Positions 43,841 through 52,296 of a stretch of DNA of 54,475 bases are shown here, in pieces (positions within the stretch are counted from its first letter, which is position 1; each line of letters opens with the position of its first letter). This DNA is from Bacteroidaceae bacterium. Lineage in GTDB: Bacteria > Bacteroidota > Bacteroidia > Bacteroidales > Bacteroidaceae. Position numbers and translations under genes: made by a program. The notes under the pieces were generated by a model. The model worked only from the letters and a program-made list of their open reading frames with translations. It made no database searches and was not told the DNA's origin. The stretch is from contig JAFTNZ010000026.1 in the NCBI GenBank assembly GCA_017451645.1, positions 1-54,475 on the forward strand, written 5' to 3'.

Positions 43841-44620
43841 TTAGTGGGTTATTTGAATATGTTTCATTTCCTCTTCATTCTGCATTCTCAGCCGTTCCAG
43901 CATGTGCAGTCTGGGTTTGAAGCGGTTCTGCTTCAGCGACTGGTCGGTCAGAGCCATCCCCATGCAGTATTTGCTGAATCCCGAAGGCTTCACATGTAGC
44001 TTCCTCAGCATTTCCCTGATGGGGGAGTAGGTGTTCCCATCTCGTTTCAGTTCGATGATGGCCAGGTAAGGCAGGGCAATCTCTTCGCCCGTCAGCAGAT
44101 TGCGGAAGCAGAGGTCTGTGTCTATAGTCAGTCTCTCCGTCATCCGTCGGTTTACCAGAGTGATGCGGTTGAAGTGGTTCTCTATGTGCCCCTTCAGCTG
44201 CGTAGGTTCGTAGCGCGAGTGCGTCTGCAGGAATTGCAGGCTCTCCTCCTTCCATGTCGTGGTGGTGGGTACGGGTATCCGTTTCTTGGCCGTTCGCCCA
44301 TGGTTGTTCTTGTTCTTTATTTCCAAAAAGGAGGCTCCTGTATTTTCATAGGCCCGGATGCGCACCTTTTGTCTTGTCTTTCTTCCGTTGTGGTGCTCCA
44401 GAAACATGTCGTGCATCGGGGTGTCGTAGTATCGGGTGAAGTAGGGCAGGTTGCTCACTTCGTTGATTACTTGTGCCCGATACTCTTCCCGTGCCAGTTC
44501 CAGCACCTTCAGCAGGCGTGCCCGTGTGGTCACATACTTGGTATCCGTCCGGTTCATCAGTCGGATGCCGGACATCTCTTCCAATGTGATGGGAGCGTAT
44601 GTCTTCAGGATTTCATTCAT
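43841..44620 (-). CDS. VTC-domain polyphosphate polymerase-like protein
   Basis: This 259-aa cytoplasmic protein has the VTC/triphosphate-tunnel-metalloenzyme pattern: LMNRTDTKYV near the N-terminus, RKTRQKVRIRAYENTG, LEIKNKNNHGRTAKKR, and YLAIIELKRDGN with the acidic strand lining the tunnel. The yeast VTC4 catalytic core makes polyphosphate from ATP; bacterial homologues are mostly uncharacterised. It is the first gene of a five-gene operon ending in a carbohydrate-binding surface protein. A kinase of the CotH family, often nearby in other genomes, is absent from this window. Confidence 0.88.
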   Translation of the reverse strand: MNEILKTYAPITLEEMSGIRLMNRTDTKYVTTRARLLKVLELAREEYRAQVINEVSNLPYFTRYYDTPMHDMFLEHHNGRKTRQKVRIRAYENTGASFLEIKNKNNHGRTAKKRIPVPTTTTWKEESLQFLQTHSRYEPTQLKGHIENHFNRITLVNRRMTERLTIDTDLCFRNLLTGEEIALPYLAIIELKRDGNTYSPIREMLRKLHVKPSGFSKYCMGMALTDQSLKQNRFKPRLHMLERLRMQNEEEMKHIQITH

Positions 44621-44683
44621 GGCTTGTCGTCTGTTTCTCTCCCTTACGGAGTGTTAAGAAGGTCTCCTTTTTTCTTTTGGGGA

Positions 44684-44691
44684 CAAAGGTA
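44684..44691 (-). promoter_or_regulatory. -7 box TACCTTTG for the VTC operon
   Basis: It is read on the minus strand (plus strand CAAAGGTA), about 65 bp upstream of the VTC start, with a TTG at 44714-44712, 20 bp further upstream. This matches the Bacteroidetes promoter pattern. Confidence 0.5.
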
Positions 44692-44892
44692 CGGTTATTA
44701 TTTCAAAAATGCAACATAACAAAGCCTAATCGCTCCGATTTGTGTTTTACAACATGTTTTTTAAAATTATTTGCCCAACCATTCTTTTATTTTCATTTTA
44801 TTCGTTACTTTTGCTCCATCTTCATGCCGGATGCCCTCCATCGGGAGGGAGCAGGGTGGGGATATACATAGTGGAAAAGGCGTTTACTTGAC

Positions 44893-44951
44893 GCTTTGGT
44901 TTTGACGAAATAGAAATCTGGTAAATTTCAAATGCAAGTCAAAAACAAAGC
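44893..44951 (+). repeat. long imperfect inverted repeat upstream of the protease leader
   Basis: GCTTTGGTTTTGAC (44893-44906) pairs with GTCAAAAACAAAGC (44938-44951) with one mismatch. An inner GAAAT/ATTTC pair (44907-44911/44925-44929) extends it. It could be an RNA hairpin or a palindromic repeat element. Confidence 0.5.
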
Positions 44952-45047
44952 AACGGTGGATGCCCCTTGGGTGTATATTAAACGGATGTCTTTGTCGGCA
45001 GATGAAGATGTCTTGGTTATATATATACATCGGCGTGGGGTTTTCGC

Positions 45048-45131
45048 GTTGCTCGTTTCGACTTGCAGGGCGATTACCAGAGCCTCTATTTCGTGGAGCG
45101 GGCAACAGGTGCAGGCTCTACGCTTTTTTTT
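45048..45131 (+). ncRNA. candidate structured leader with terminator / antiterminator choice
   Basis: Two stems compete. Stem 1 pairs GTTGCTCGT (45048-45056) with GCGGGCAAC (45098-45106), nine pairs with two G-U. Stem 2 pairs AGAGCCT (45079-45085) with AGGCTCT (45113-45119), and is followed after 4 nt by eight T (45124-45131), an intrinsic-terminator layout. The 3' arm of stem 1 lies in the loop of stem 2, so the two cannot form together except as a pseudoknot. That is the geometry of an attenuator or riboswitch upstream of the protease gene. A weak TGTCTTTG box at 44987-44994 could start the transcript. No known riboswitch class was recognised. Confidence 0.4.
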
Positions 45132-45265
45132 ATATGTGTATGTTCAAGAATGAAAAACCTGAAAACCAAAAAACAGAAAAAAGGACACTGACAATCCTAT
45201 CTTATGGAGCCTGGAGTGGGAATAGATATTTCGGATGAAATATTTGATTAAATCTATATACGATT

Positions 45266-48200
45266 ATGAAACATTATCATCTATTCCTCTCGGCGGCTTT
45301 GCTGATGTGTGAAGCCTTGCCGACAGTTGCACAGAGCAACAACAATCAAGACGAAGTGGTAAAAATCGAACGCCATACCCGGCGTGCCTATCGCGAGGGT
45401 GAGGTGTTGGTGAAGTTCAAGGCCGGCAGCAGCATTGTTCAGAGCGGTGCCCGCAGTGTCAATGCCGGTGGTGTGAGCAGTGTGCTCAGCTCATTGGGTG
45501 TGTCGGAAATGGAGCCGCTGATGCCCCTTATTGGCGAAACGCAGAAGCAGACGGGGGCGCGTGCCCTTTCGGGAAAGCCCGTCAACGATATGGACCTCAC
45601 GACACTCTACCGTGTGCACTTCGATGCTGCAAAGATTCCTTCGGTGCATACAGCCATTGAGAAAATGAAGGGGTTGGACGAGGTGGAGTTTGCCGAGCCT
45701 AACTACCTGGTGTATGCCCTTTCGGACGAGGGTACTGCGGTGACCGACTATGATACCTATTGCCGGGAACCTCTCTACAACCAGCAGTGGGGGCACCATC
45801 CCTTGAAGATGCCCTTCCTGTGGCAACAACCCAAGCTTTCGGACAAGCGTCCGGTGATTGCCATCCTCGATACGGGTGTGGACATCACCCATCCCGACCT
45901 CGTGGACAACATCTGGACAAACACCCTTGAGGCTGAAGGCGAAGAGGAGGCTGACGATGACAACAACGGCTTTGCCGACGACCTTCACGGATGGGATTTC
46001 GTGAACCAAACGGGTCGCATAGGCGACTGGAACGGTCACGGTACACACTGTGCCGGTATTGCTGCTGCCGTAGGCGACAACGGCATCGGTATTGCCGGTG
46101 CAAACCCCGATGCTTTGATTATGCCCATCACCGTGATGCAGAGTGACGGTACGGGAGACGTGGCCACCATCATCAAGGGTATCGACTATGCCGTAGCCAA
46201 CGGAGCCGATGTCCTGAGCATGAGCTTTGGCGGATACAGCTACTCATTGGCCGAAGAGCAGGCATTGGCAAAGGCTTATCAGAAAGCGGTGTTGGTGGCT
46301 GCAGCGGGTAACGATTGTACCCCGATAAACCCCAACGTCCAGTGTGACGTATGCAAGAAATGGGGTGCTCCCATGTTTCCTGCCGCCTTCACCTTCGTGT
46401 TGGGTGTAGAGGCATCGCCCAACGGTGGCGGACGCTCCGTCTTCAGCAACTACGATGACGACGGACCAACCTTCTCTACCTTTGGCGAAGATAAACTCTA
46501 CAACTACGAACTTCGCGCACCGGGTTCTGCCATCATGAGTACCTATCCCGGTGGTAAGTACAAGGCTTTGAACGGCACCTCCATGGCGTGTCCTTTTGTG
46601 GCAGGTGGCGTATCCCGCCTGCTCCAGACCAAAGAGTACAGCAGTTGGGAGGTGCTCTTTGGTGACCTTATCCATACGCGCAAGCAGAACGGCTACGGCG
46701 ATGTCGATTTCGAAGCGGCTTACCGGCTTACCGATGCCGATCGCATCCCCGAGCTTGGCTTGGTCACCTACCTGTTGAAAGATACCATCGTGGGCGATGC
46801 TGACGGTCGTCCCGATGCGGGAGAGACCATTGCTCTCTATCCTACGCTTCGCAACGAGTGGGGACAGGCAACAAACGTCACCTTCTCTTTGGAGGTGGCA
46901 GAGAACGAAGACCCCACCATCGTGGAAATTCTCGACGAAAGTGTAGCTTTCGGCAAGTCACTCAGCAGCTACGGCAAAAACATCAGTGCCAACCCCGTTC
47001 GTTTCAAAGTGAACGATGATTGTGCGGATGGCAGAAAGATACGTTTGGTATTGAAAGCAACGTGCGACAACATTGCCGAAGAGTTGGCGCATGAGTTTAC
47101 CATTGAAGTGGAAAATGGTGTGGAGATTGGAGGGCTGGTAACGGAAGATATGACGCTTTATCCGGGGGTGAATTACATTGTAACATCTACAATCTTGGTT
47201 CGTGATACGGCTGTTCTTACAATACTTCCGGGAACAACACTCGCATTTAAAGGAAAAGCATCAATAGGAACATATGGTGGCGGTAAGGTAATTTGTAAAG
47301 GTGAGCCAGGAAATAGTATTTTTATAACATCGGCTAACGCGGAAGCTCGTATTGAAGAATTTTCCTTTGGAAATGACACTGTAGAATACGTTGTTTTTGA
47401 GAATTTGTTTCCAGATTATTGTCTTTTTAGCGGTTCTTCTTATTTTGAAAACTGTGTGTTTAGAAATATAAAAGGTTTTGGTTCGGTTGATCGTTTGTTT
47501 TTAGCTGGAGGTAATATCGTCTATAGTAATATTTATGATTTGTACAACTTTGATCCTCATATAGAAAACAACTGTTTTTGTAACAATATAGTAAATGCAT
47601 ATAAGGTTGCAGGTGTTTCTGAAAACATAAATAATTGTAATGTATTTAATAATACTAATGAACGTGATCAGATTCAGAATGTAAATTACTATAGTCAGTA
47701 TTATAGTGTGTGTGATGCTATGCCGAATTATTTTGGTTCCTCAAAAGAGGAAACAGTACGTATGAGTATATATGATGCTTATCATCCTATCGAACCTACT
47801 GGCACTGGAGTTTATGAGTTTTCTAATATGCTCACTTGCCCATCAGCCGAAACTCATGCCATCGTTTGGAAAGTGGTGGTAAATGGTTACGATGCACAAG
47901 ATGAATTTGATTTGCTTCCTCCTCTTGGTGTCGGCAAACATAAGTTTGAAGTATATTTCAACCGTCCGATGGATACCTCCTTTACTCCAACGATAGCAAT
48001 GGGAGTACGTCCCCCTTATACACAACATATGATAGCAGAAGAGGGTAGTTGGAATGAAGACAGAACGATTTATACAGCCTATCTGACAATTACTGGCAAA
48101 ATGAATGCTGATGGTATTAATCGTATTTATGTAGCAGATGCAGTGGAATCTTTAGAGGATTACTATCTGCGTAAGGAATTGTTGCAACTTTCACAAAAGG

Positions 48201-50107
48201 GCAATTCTTTATTACAAAATGTCGCAAATGTTTCAGGAAAAGTGTTATTTCAGACATCAGATGCATCAAAAGAGGGATATTTGAGTTCGTCCATGAGTAC
48301 TAGTCTTGGGTATTTATTTAATGGTTCTTATAACAACTTTGTGAATTTCCCAGATAATGGTTATTTACAAGTAGATTTGGGAGAATATAAAGAAGCACGT
48401 TTAATCAGCTTTAATTATGATATATATGGTAGTTATTCTCCTAATGAAATCATCGTCCAAGGAAGTAATGATGGTATAACGTTTAATAACGTAAATATCT
48501 TGTCATCTTTTGATGAAATAAATCCTTTACCAGGTAGTTATAGTGGTTCTTTTAGTTCATTTCCTATTGATGCAGGAACTTCCTATCGTTATTATCGTTT
48601 TGTGTTTTCAGCAAAAAATAATAGAGAATCATTAATATCAGAATTTGGTATGGAGGTTTTAGATCCGAAGATAAAAGATGATTATAAGACTTTGACTTCT
48701 GATGATGAAATTATTGAAATCCAAAAAGAAAAAGTTTCGGCAGATGTACTGTCTAAATCAATGAGTAGAGATTGTACCCTATTACAAGAAACATTGGATA
48801 ATATGTATGCTGGCTATAATAAACTTGCGACCATTTTGGGAGAACCACTGATAGAGCAAGTTCCTGTAGAGGTTTCTTCTGCACCGGAGTGGGTAATTCC
48901 TGTAGAAAATATGCGTTTCAATGTACAAGTAGCTGCTGCCGGCAGCATGAGTACCGGCTTGATGGCAGAAGCCGGATTGGGTAAGGTCTCTCTCACTTGG
49001 GAAACCGATGAGGAGGATTTTGAAGATTTGTTGGGATACAACATCATGCGTTATACGGAAGTAGAAGATTCTGCAAGGGTAAAGGACTACAGTAAATACG
49101 GCGACTATGCTTATCATTGGGAATATTTTACGCGAATGGACACTGTCATCATCAACCCCACCGTCATCGCCTCCGAAGAGACTGCTTACACCGACTACGA
49201 TGTAGTGCCCGGCACAACCTACTACTACGTCATCAAGCAGTTGACCACTTCATTGAGCAGTCATGACCTGAGCAATGCCGTAGCCGCCACTCCGCTCACC
49301 GCACAGAAGGGCGATGCCAACGGAAGCATGGCGGTGGATGTGGCAGACGTGGTGACAGAGATTGCTTACATGACCAACCAAGACCCGCAACCCTTCATCT
49401 TCGAAGCTGCCGATGTGAACAGCGACCTCGCCGTGAACATCCTTGATGTGGTGGGTACGCTCAACATCATCCTTACACCTGCAGAAACCGGCATTGCTTC
49501 GGTAAACAATACGGCTACCTATACCGTGGAGGACGGTATCCTCTATGTGGAGAGTCCCGTGGCATTAGGTGGTGTGCAGGTGCGCATTGCCGCTCCCAAG
49601 GGTACCGAGTTTACCGCCCTGGAAGGCTTGAACGGCTTTGAACAGACCGGCAACTGGCAGAGCGAGGATGAATACCTCTTCCTGGCTTACTCCATGGTGG
49701 GACGCACCATTGCTCCCGGTAAGCAGGCATTGTTCCGTATCGGAGAAGATGTAGTCATCAGCCAAGTGGTATTGAGCGATGCACGCGGCAAGAATGTGTT
49801 GGCCATCAACGGAGATGCCACCGGCGTGGGTGTGGTAGAGGGCATGCAGATGACTTTGCCTTATCCCAACCCCTTCAGCACCGAGCTGCACATACCTTAT
49901 ATAATAGGTAAGGAAGGAAACCATCAGGTAGCCATCGTCATCAGCGACCTCGCCGGACGCACCGTATATAACTACCGCACCGAATGCGACTATGGCGAGC
50001 ATAGCCACACCTGGCATCCTGCCGGAAACCTGGCCAACGGTCTCTATCTGGTGAGCCTCTATGTGGATGGCACGCTGATGCATACGGCAAAGGCGTTAAA
50101 GAATTAG
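45266..50107 (+). CDS. secreted multidomain subtilisin-like (S8) protease with discoidin-like, dockerin and T9SS domains
   Basis: This 1613-aa protein has a signal peptide (about residues 1-22) and a prodomain to about residue 150 (YREGEVLVKFKAG..VEFAEPNYLVYAL). The S8 catalytic domain has Asp202 (AILDTGVD), His258 (NGHGTH), Asn349 (AAAGND) and Ser439 (NGTSMACP), so it should be active. A beta-sandwich follows; from about residue 625 comes a beta-helix-like stretch, then a discoidin-like domain (about 990-1130), an FN3-like segment, a dockerin (about 1349-1407) with two GDANGSMAVDVAD / ADVNSDLAVNILD loops, a cohesin-like segment, and a T9SS tail (1527-1613, YPNPFS start). The stretch from roughly 47150 to 48900 is far more AT-rich than the rest, suggesting domain replacement. 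It starts a gene set with two cohesin proteins. Confidence 0.88.
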   Translation: MKHYHLFLSAALLMCEALPTVAQSNNNQDEVVKIERHTRRAYREGEVLVKFKAGSSIVQSGARSVNAGGVSSVLSSLGVSEMEPLMPLIGETQKQTGARALSGKPVNDMDLTTLYRVHFDAAKIPSVHTAIEKMKGLDEVEFAEPNYLVYALSDEGTAVTDYDTYCREPLYNQQWGHHPLKMPFLWQQPKLSDKRPVIAILDTGVDITHPDLVDNIWTNTLEAEGEEEADDDNNGFADDLHGWDFVNQTGRIGDWNGHGTHCAGIAAAVGDNGIGIAGANPDALIMPITVMQSDGTGDVATIIKGIDYAVANGADVLSMSFGGYSYSLAEEQALAKAYQKAVLVAAAGNDCTPINPNVQCDVCKKWGAPMFPAAFTFVLGVEASPNGGGRSVFSNYDDDGPTFSTFGEDKLYNYELRAPGSAIMSTYPGGKYKALNGTSMACPFVAGGVSRLLQTKEYSSWEVLFGDLIHTRKQNGYGDVDFEAAYRLTDADRIPELGLVTYLLKDTIVGDADGRPDAGETIALYPTLRNEWGQATNVTFSLEVAENEDPTIVEILDESVAFGKSLSSYGKNISANPVRFKVNDDCADGRKIRLVLKATCDNIAEELAHEFTIEVENGVEIGGLVTEDMTLYPGVNYIVTSTILVRDTAVLTILPGTTLAFKGKASIGTYGGGKVICKGEPGNSIFITSANAEARIEEFSFGNDTVEYVVFENLFPDYCLFSGSSYFENCVFRNIKGFGSVDRLFLAGGNIVYSNIYDLYNFDPHIENNCFCNNIVNAYKVAGVSENINNCNVFNNTNERDQIQNVNYYSQYYSVCDAMPNYFGSSKEETVRMSIYDAYHPIEPTGTGVYEFSNMLTCPSAETHAIVWKVVVNGYDAQDEFDLLPPLGVGKHKFEVYFNRPMDTSFTPTIAMGVRPPYTQHMIAEEGSWNEDRTIYTAYLTITGKMNADGINRIYVADAVESLEDYYLRKELLQLSQKGNSLLQNVANVSGKVLFQTSDASKEGYLSSSMSTSLGYLFNGSYNNFVNFPDNGYLQVDLGEYKEARLISFNYDIYGSYSPNEIIVQGSNDGITFNNVNILSSFDEINPLPGSYSGSFSSFPIDAGTSYRYYRFVFSAKNNRESLISEFGMEVLDPKIKDDYKTLTSDDEIIEIQKEKVSADVLSKSMSRDCTLLQETLDNMYAGYNKLATILGEPLIEQVPVEVSSAPEWVIPVENMRFNVQVAAAGSMSTGLMAEAGLGKVSLTWETDEEDFEDLLGYNIMRYTEVEDSARVKDYSKYGDYAYHWEYFTRMDTVIINPTVIASEETAYTDYDVVPGTTYYYVIKQLTTSLSSHDLSNAVAATPLTAQKGDANGSMAVDVADVVTEIAYMTNQDPQPFIFEAADVNSDLAVNILDVVGTLNIILTPAETGIASVNNTATYTVEDGILYVESPVALGGVQVRIAAPKGTEFTALEGLNGFEQTGNWQSEDEYLFLAYSMVGRTIAPGKQALFRIGEDVVISQVVLSDARGKNVLAINGDATGVGVVEGMQMTLPYPNPFSTELHIPYIIGKEGNHQVAIVISDLAGRTVYNYRTECDYGEHSHTWHPAGNLANGLYLVSLYVDGTLMHTAKALKN

Positions 50108-50117
50108 TGCTTATAGG

Positions 50118-50192
50118 CACGGATTGCACGGATTACACGGTTTTATCGATGGTTTCTCGACCAAGAAAGATGCCGTGGAATCCGTGTGATCC
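50118..50192. repeat. CACGGATT palindromic repeat between protease and scaffold genes
   Basis: CACGGATT occurs twice in tandem (50118-50125, 50128-50135), and its complement AATCCGTG occurs at 50179-50186, so the spacer can fold back. This may be a terminator or a dispersed repeat of the Bacteroidales chromosome. Confidence 0.5.
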
Positions 50193-50216
50193 ATGCTCAA
50201 AAGAATAAACGAAACA

Positions 50217-52256
50217 ATGAAACAACTGACTATATGCTGCCTCCTGCTCCTCTCTATCATCGGAGCAAGGGCAGAAAACGTGATAAGCCTGTCATCCGCC
50301 GCCGGACATCCCGGCGATGAGGTGACGGTGGAGGTGGGATTGACCATGACCAATGCGGTGACAGCTGCTGAAATCATCATCCCATTAGACAAGCAGCTAA
50401 CCTATGTAGTGGGAAGTGCCACGCTGAACAGTGCACGTGCCGACGGACACGAACTGTCGGCTGCGGTGGTAGATGGCAATTTGCGCCTCTATGTCTATAG
50501 CCTTTCCCTTGCCTCCCTGAAAGGGGAGGAGGGAGCCTTGGCTACCTTCAAACTGAAGTTGAAGAAAGAGCCGACCGACTATCTGCTCACTCCCCAAGTG
50601 ATGCTGAGCGATGCGGCAGGAAACTCCCTTTCTGCTACAACAGGGTCGGGGACCGTCACCCTCTTGTCTCCCAAACTCTCAGTGGTGACTCCCACGATAG
50701 ACTACGGCCACATCCCTATCCGAAGCACTTATACCCAGACACTCACCTTGCAAAACATCGGAAACGAGGTGCTGGAGGTGACGGAGGTGGCATTCAGTGC
50801 TGCTGAATTTTTCTCAGACGAGGAAAATATTTCTCTCCAACCCGGCGAAAACAGATCGCTCACTATCTCCTACGCTCCGACTGTGCGTGGGGCGATTGAG
50901 GAGACGGTATCTATAACCAGCAATGCCATCAACGGCATACAGAAAGTCACCCTCGTGGCTGACCCCTTTTCGGTGAACGAACTGCATGTCGAGGGCACCT
51001 CGGGCAATTCAGACACTGAAGTGGAGATAGCCCTGCGCGTCAACAATATGGAGCCGCTGGTGGGGATGCAGTGCAGCTTCGCCTTGCCCGAGGCCTTGGA
51101 GTATGTTGAAGGGAGCTTCACTGCGGCGGAGAGAAGCTCTTCTCATACCGCTGCAGGAAGTTTTGCCAACGGAAAGTTGACGCTCTTCCTCTACTCTTCA
51201 ATCAATACCACCTTTACGGGAGACGATGGAGTGATAGCCACCTTCAAACTGAAGCTCGATGGTAAGAGCGGCACTTATACACTCACTCCCGAAGGCGTAG
51301 TACTCAGCAACATTACGGTAGAGAACATGACTTCGGCCACCTCTTCGGGCAGTGTGGTTATCTATAGCCCTGCGCTGAGCAGCAATGCTACGTTGGATAT
51401 GGGAAGCACACCGGTGACCGCTCCGCTGACGACTGGCTATACGGTCGCCAACTACGGTGCGGCTCCTTTGACTATCAGCAAAGTGACTTTCCTTGCCGGG
51501 GGATATACGGTGAATACACCGCTTCCTCTGGTCGTGGAGCCTTGGAAGAATGCTGCACTGGAAGTGGTATATACTCCTACTGAGGAGGGTAGTTTTCCTA
51601 CCACCATGAACATCTACACCAACGATCCCGTAAACCGGATGAAAGCTGTGGCCATAGAGGCTTCGGTGTATGAGCCTAACGGCCTCAATCTGTCGGGCAG
51701 TTGTGCATCCGATGGCACTTATCTGCTGACCGTGGGGATGGACAACTACACCGACATTGTGGCGGTGCAGATGGATATCCATTGGCTGGAAGGTATGACC
51801 ACTTCGCTTGATGCACTGGAAGCAGCCGTCCGCCTGCAAGGACATGGATGCACTGTGGCGGACATGGGCGGGGGCATCTATCGGGTTATTGTCTATTCAA
51901 TGAGCAACACACCCATTGCCGGCAACGAGGGGACTCTCTTTACCCTGGCATACACTCCTCAGGATGGAGTGGATTGCAATGCGACTACGGTGGAGGTCAA
52001 AGACATCATCCTGAGTGATGCCGGTGGAGCCAACTATGTATCCGAAGAAGGACCTTCGCTGGAGGTGGAGTATTGCTTGCCGGGTGATGTGAACGGTGAC
52101 GGACGCTTCTCGATAGTGGATGTCACCATGATAACGAACAGCATCCTGAAGAAAGAAAATGTGGGCTTCATCTCCGGAGCGGCAGACTTGAATGCTGATG
52201 GGCGTATCTCCATTGTAGATGCAACGATAACAACCAATCTCGTGTTGAAAAAGTAA
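50217..52256 (+). CDS. secreted scaffoldin-like protein: three cohesin-like domains and a C-terminal dockerin
   Basis: From ATG 50217 the protein has 679 aa with a signal peptide (MKQLTICCLLLLSIIGARAE). Three similar cohesin-like segments are visible. The first spans about 20-150 (ISLSSAAGHPGDEVTVEVGLTM...VMLSDAAGNSLSA), the second about 258-375 (GNSDTEVEIALRVNNMEPLVGMQCSF...VVLSNITVENM), and the third about 500-605 (YLLTVGMDNYTDIVAVQMDIHW...IILSDAGGANY). They are separated by ASH/choice-of-anchor-like domains that start TIDYGHIPI and TLDMGSTPV. The C-terminus is a dockerin with two calcium loops, DVNGDGRFSIVD and DLNADGRISIVD. It could bind the dockerin of the upstream protease and, through its own dockerin, another cohesin. 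Confidence 0.82.
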   Translation: MKQLTICCLLLLSIIGARAENVISLSSAAGHPGDEVTVEVGLTMTNAVTAAEIIIPLDKQLTYVVGSATLNSARADGHELSAAVVDGNLRLYVYSLSLASLKGEEGALATFKLKLKKEPTDYLLTPQVMLSDAAGNSLSATTGSGTVTLLSPKLSVVTPTIDYGHIPIRSTYTQTLTLQNIGNEVLEVTEVAFSAAEFFSDEENISLQPGENRSLTISYAPTVRGAIEETVSITSNAINGIQKVTLVADPFSVNELHVEGTSGNSDTEVEIALRVNNMEPLVGMQCSFALPEALEYVEGSFTAAERSSSHTAAGSFANGKLTLFLYSSINTTFTGDDGVIATFKLKLDGKSGTYTLTPEGVVLSNITVENMTSATSSGSVVIYSPALSSNATLDMGSTPVTAPLTTGYTVANYGAAPLTISKVTFLAGGYTVNTPLPLVVEPWKNAALEVVYTPTEEGSFPTTMNIYTNDPVNRMKAVAIEASVYEPNGLNLSGSCASDGTYLLTVGMDNYTDIVAVQMDIHWLEGMTTSLDALEAAVRLQGHGCTVADMGGGIYRVIVYSMSNTPIAGNEGTLFTLAYTPQDGVDCNATTVEVKDIILSDAGGANYVSEEGPSLEVEYCLPGDVNGDGRFSIVDVTMITNSILKKENVGFISGAADLNADGRISIVDATITTNLVLKK

Positions 52257-52296
52257 ATGTAGGACGAATATTATTTTTACATAAAACATAGACATT

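Larger units (their letters stand above)
44621..45265. other. 645-bp intergenic region between VTC operon and the protease gene
   Basis: It contains the VTC promoter on the left. In the middle are a CCCTCC-ATCG-GGAGGG hairpin (44832-44847) and a long inverted repeat (44893-44951). To the right is a structured leader-like segment (45048-45131). Open frames in this stretch have no family features. Confidence 0.6.

Noticed and set aside
45491-46048. 185-codon minus-strand frame in the protease prodomain/catalytic region
   Set aside because: It is antisense to the protease catalytic motifs and has no domain features.
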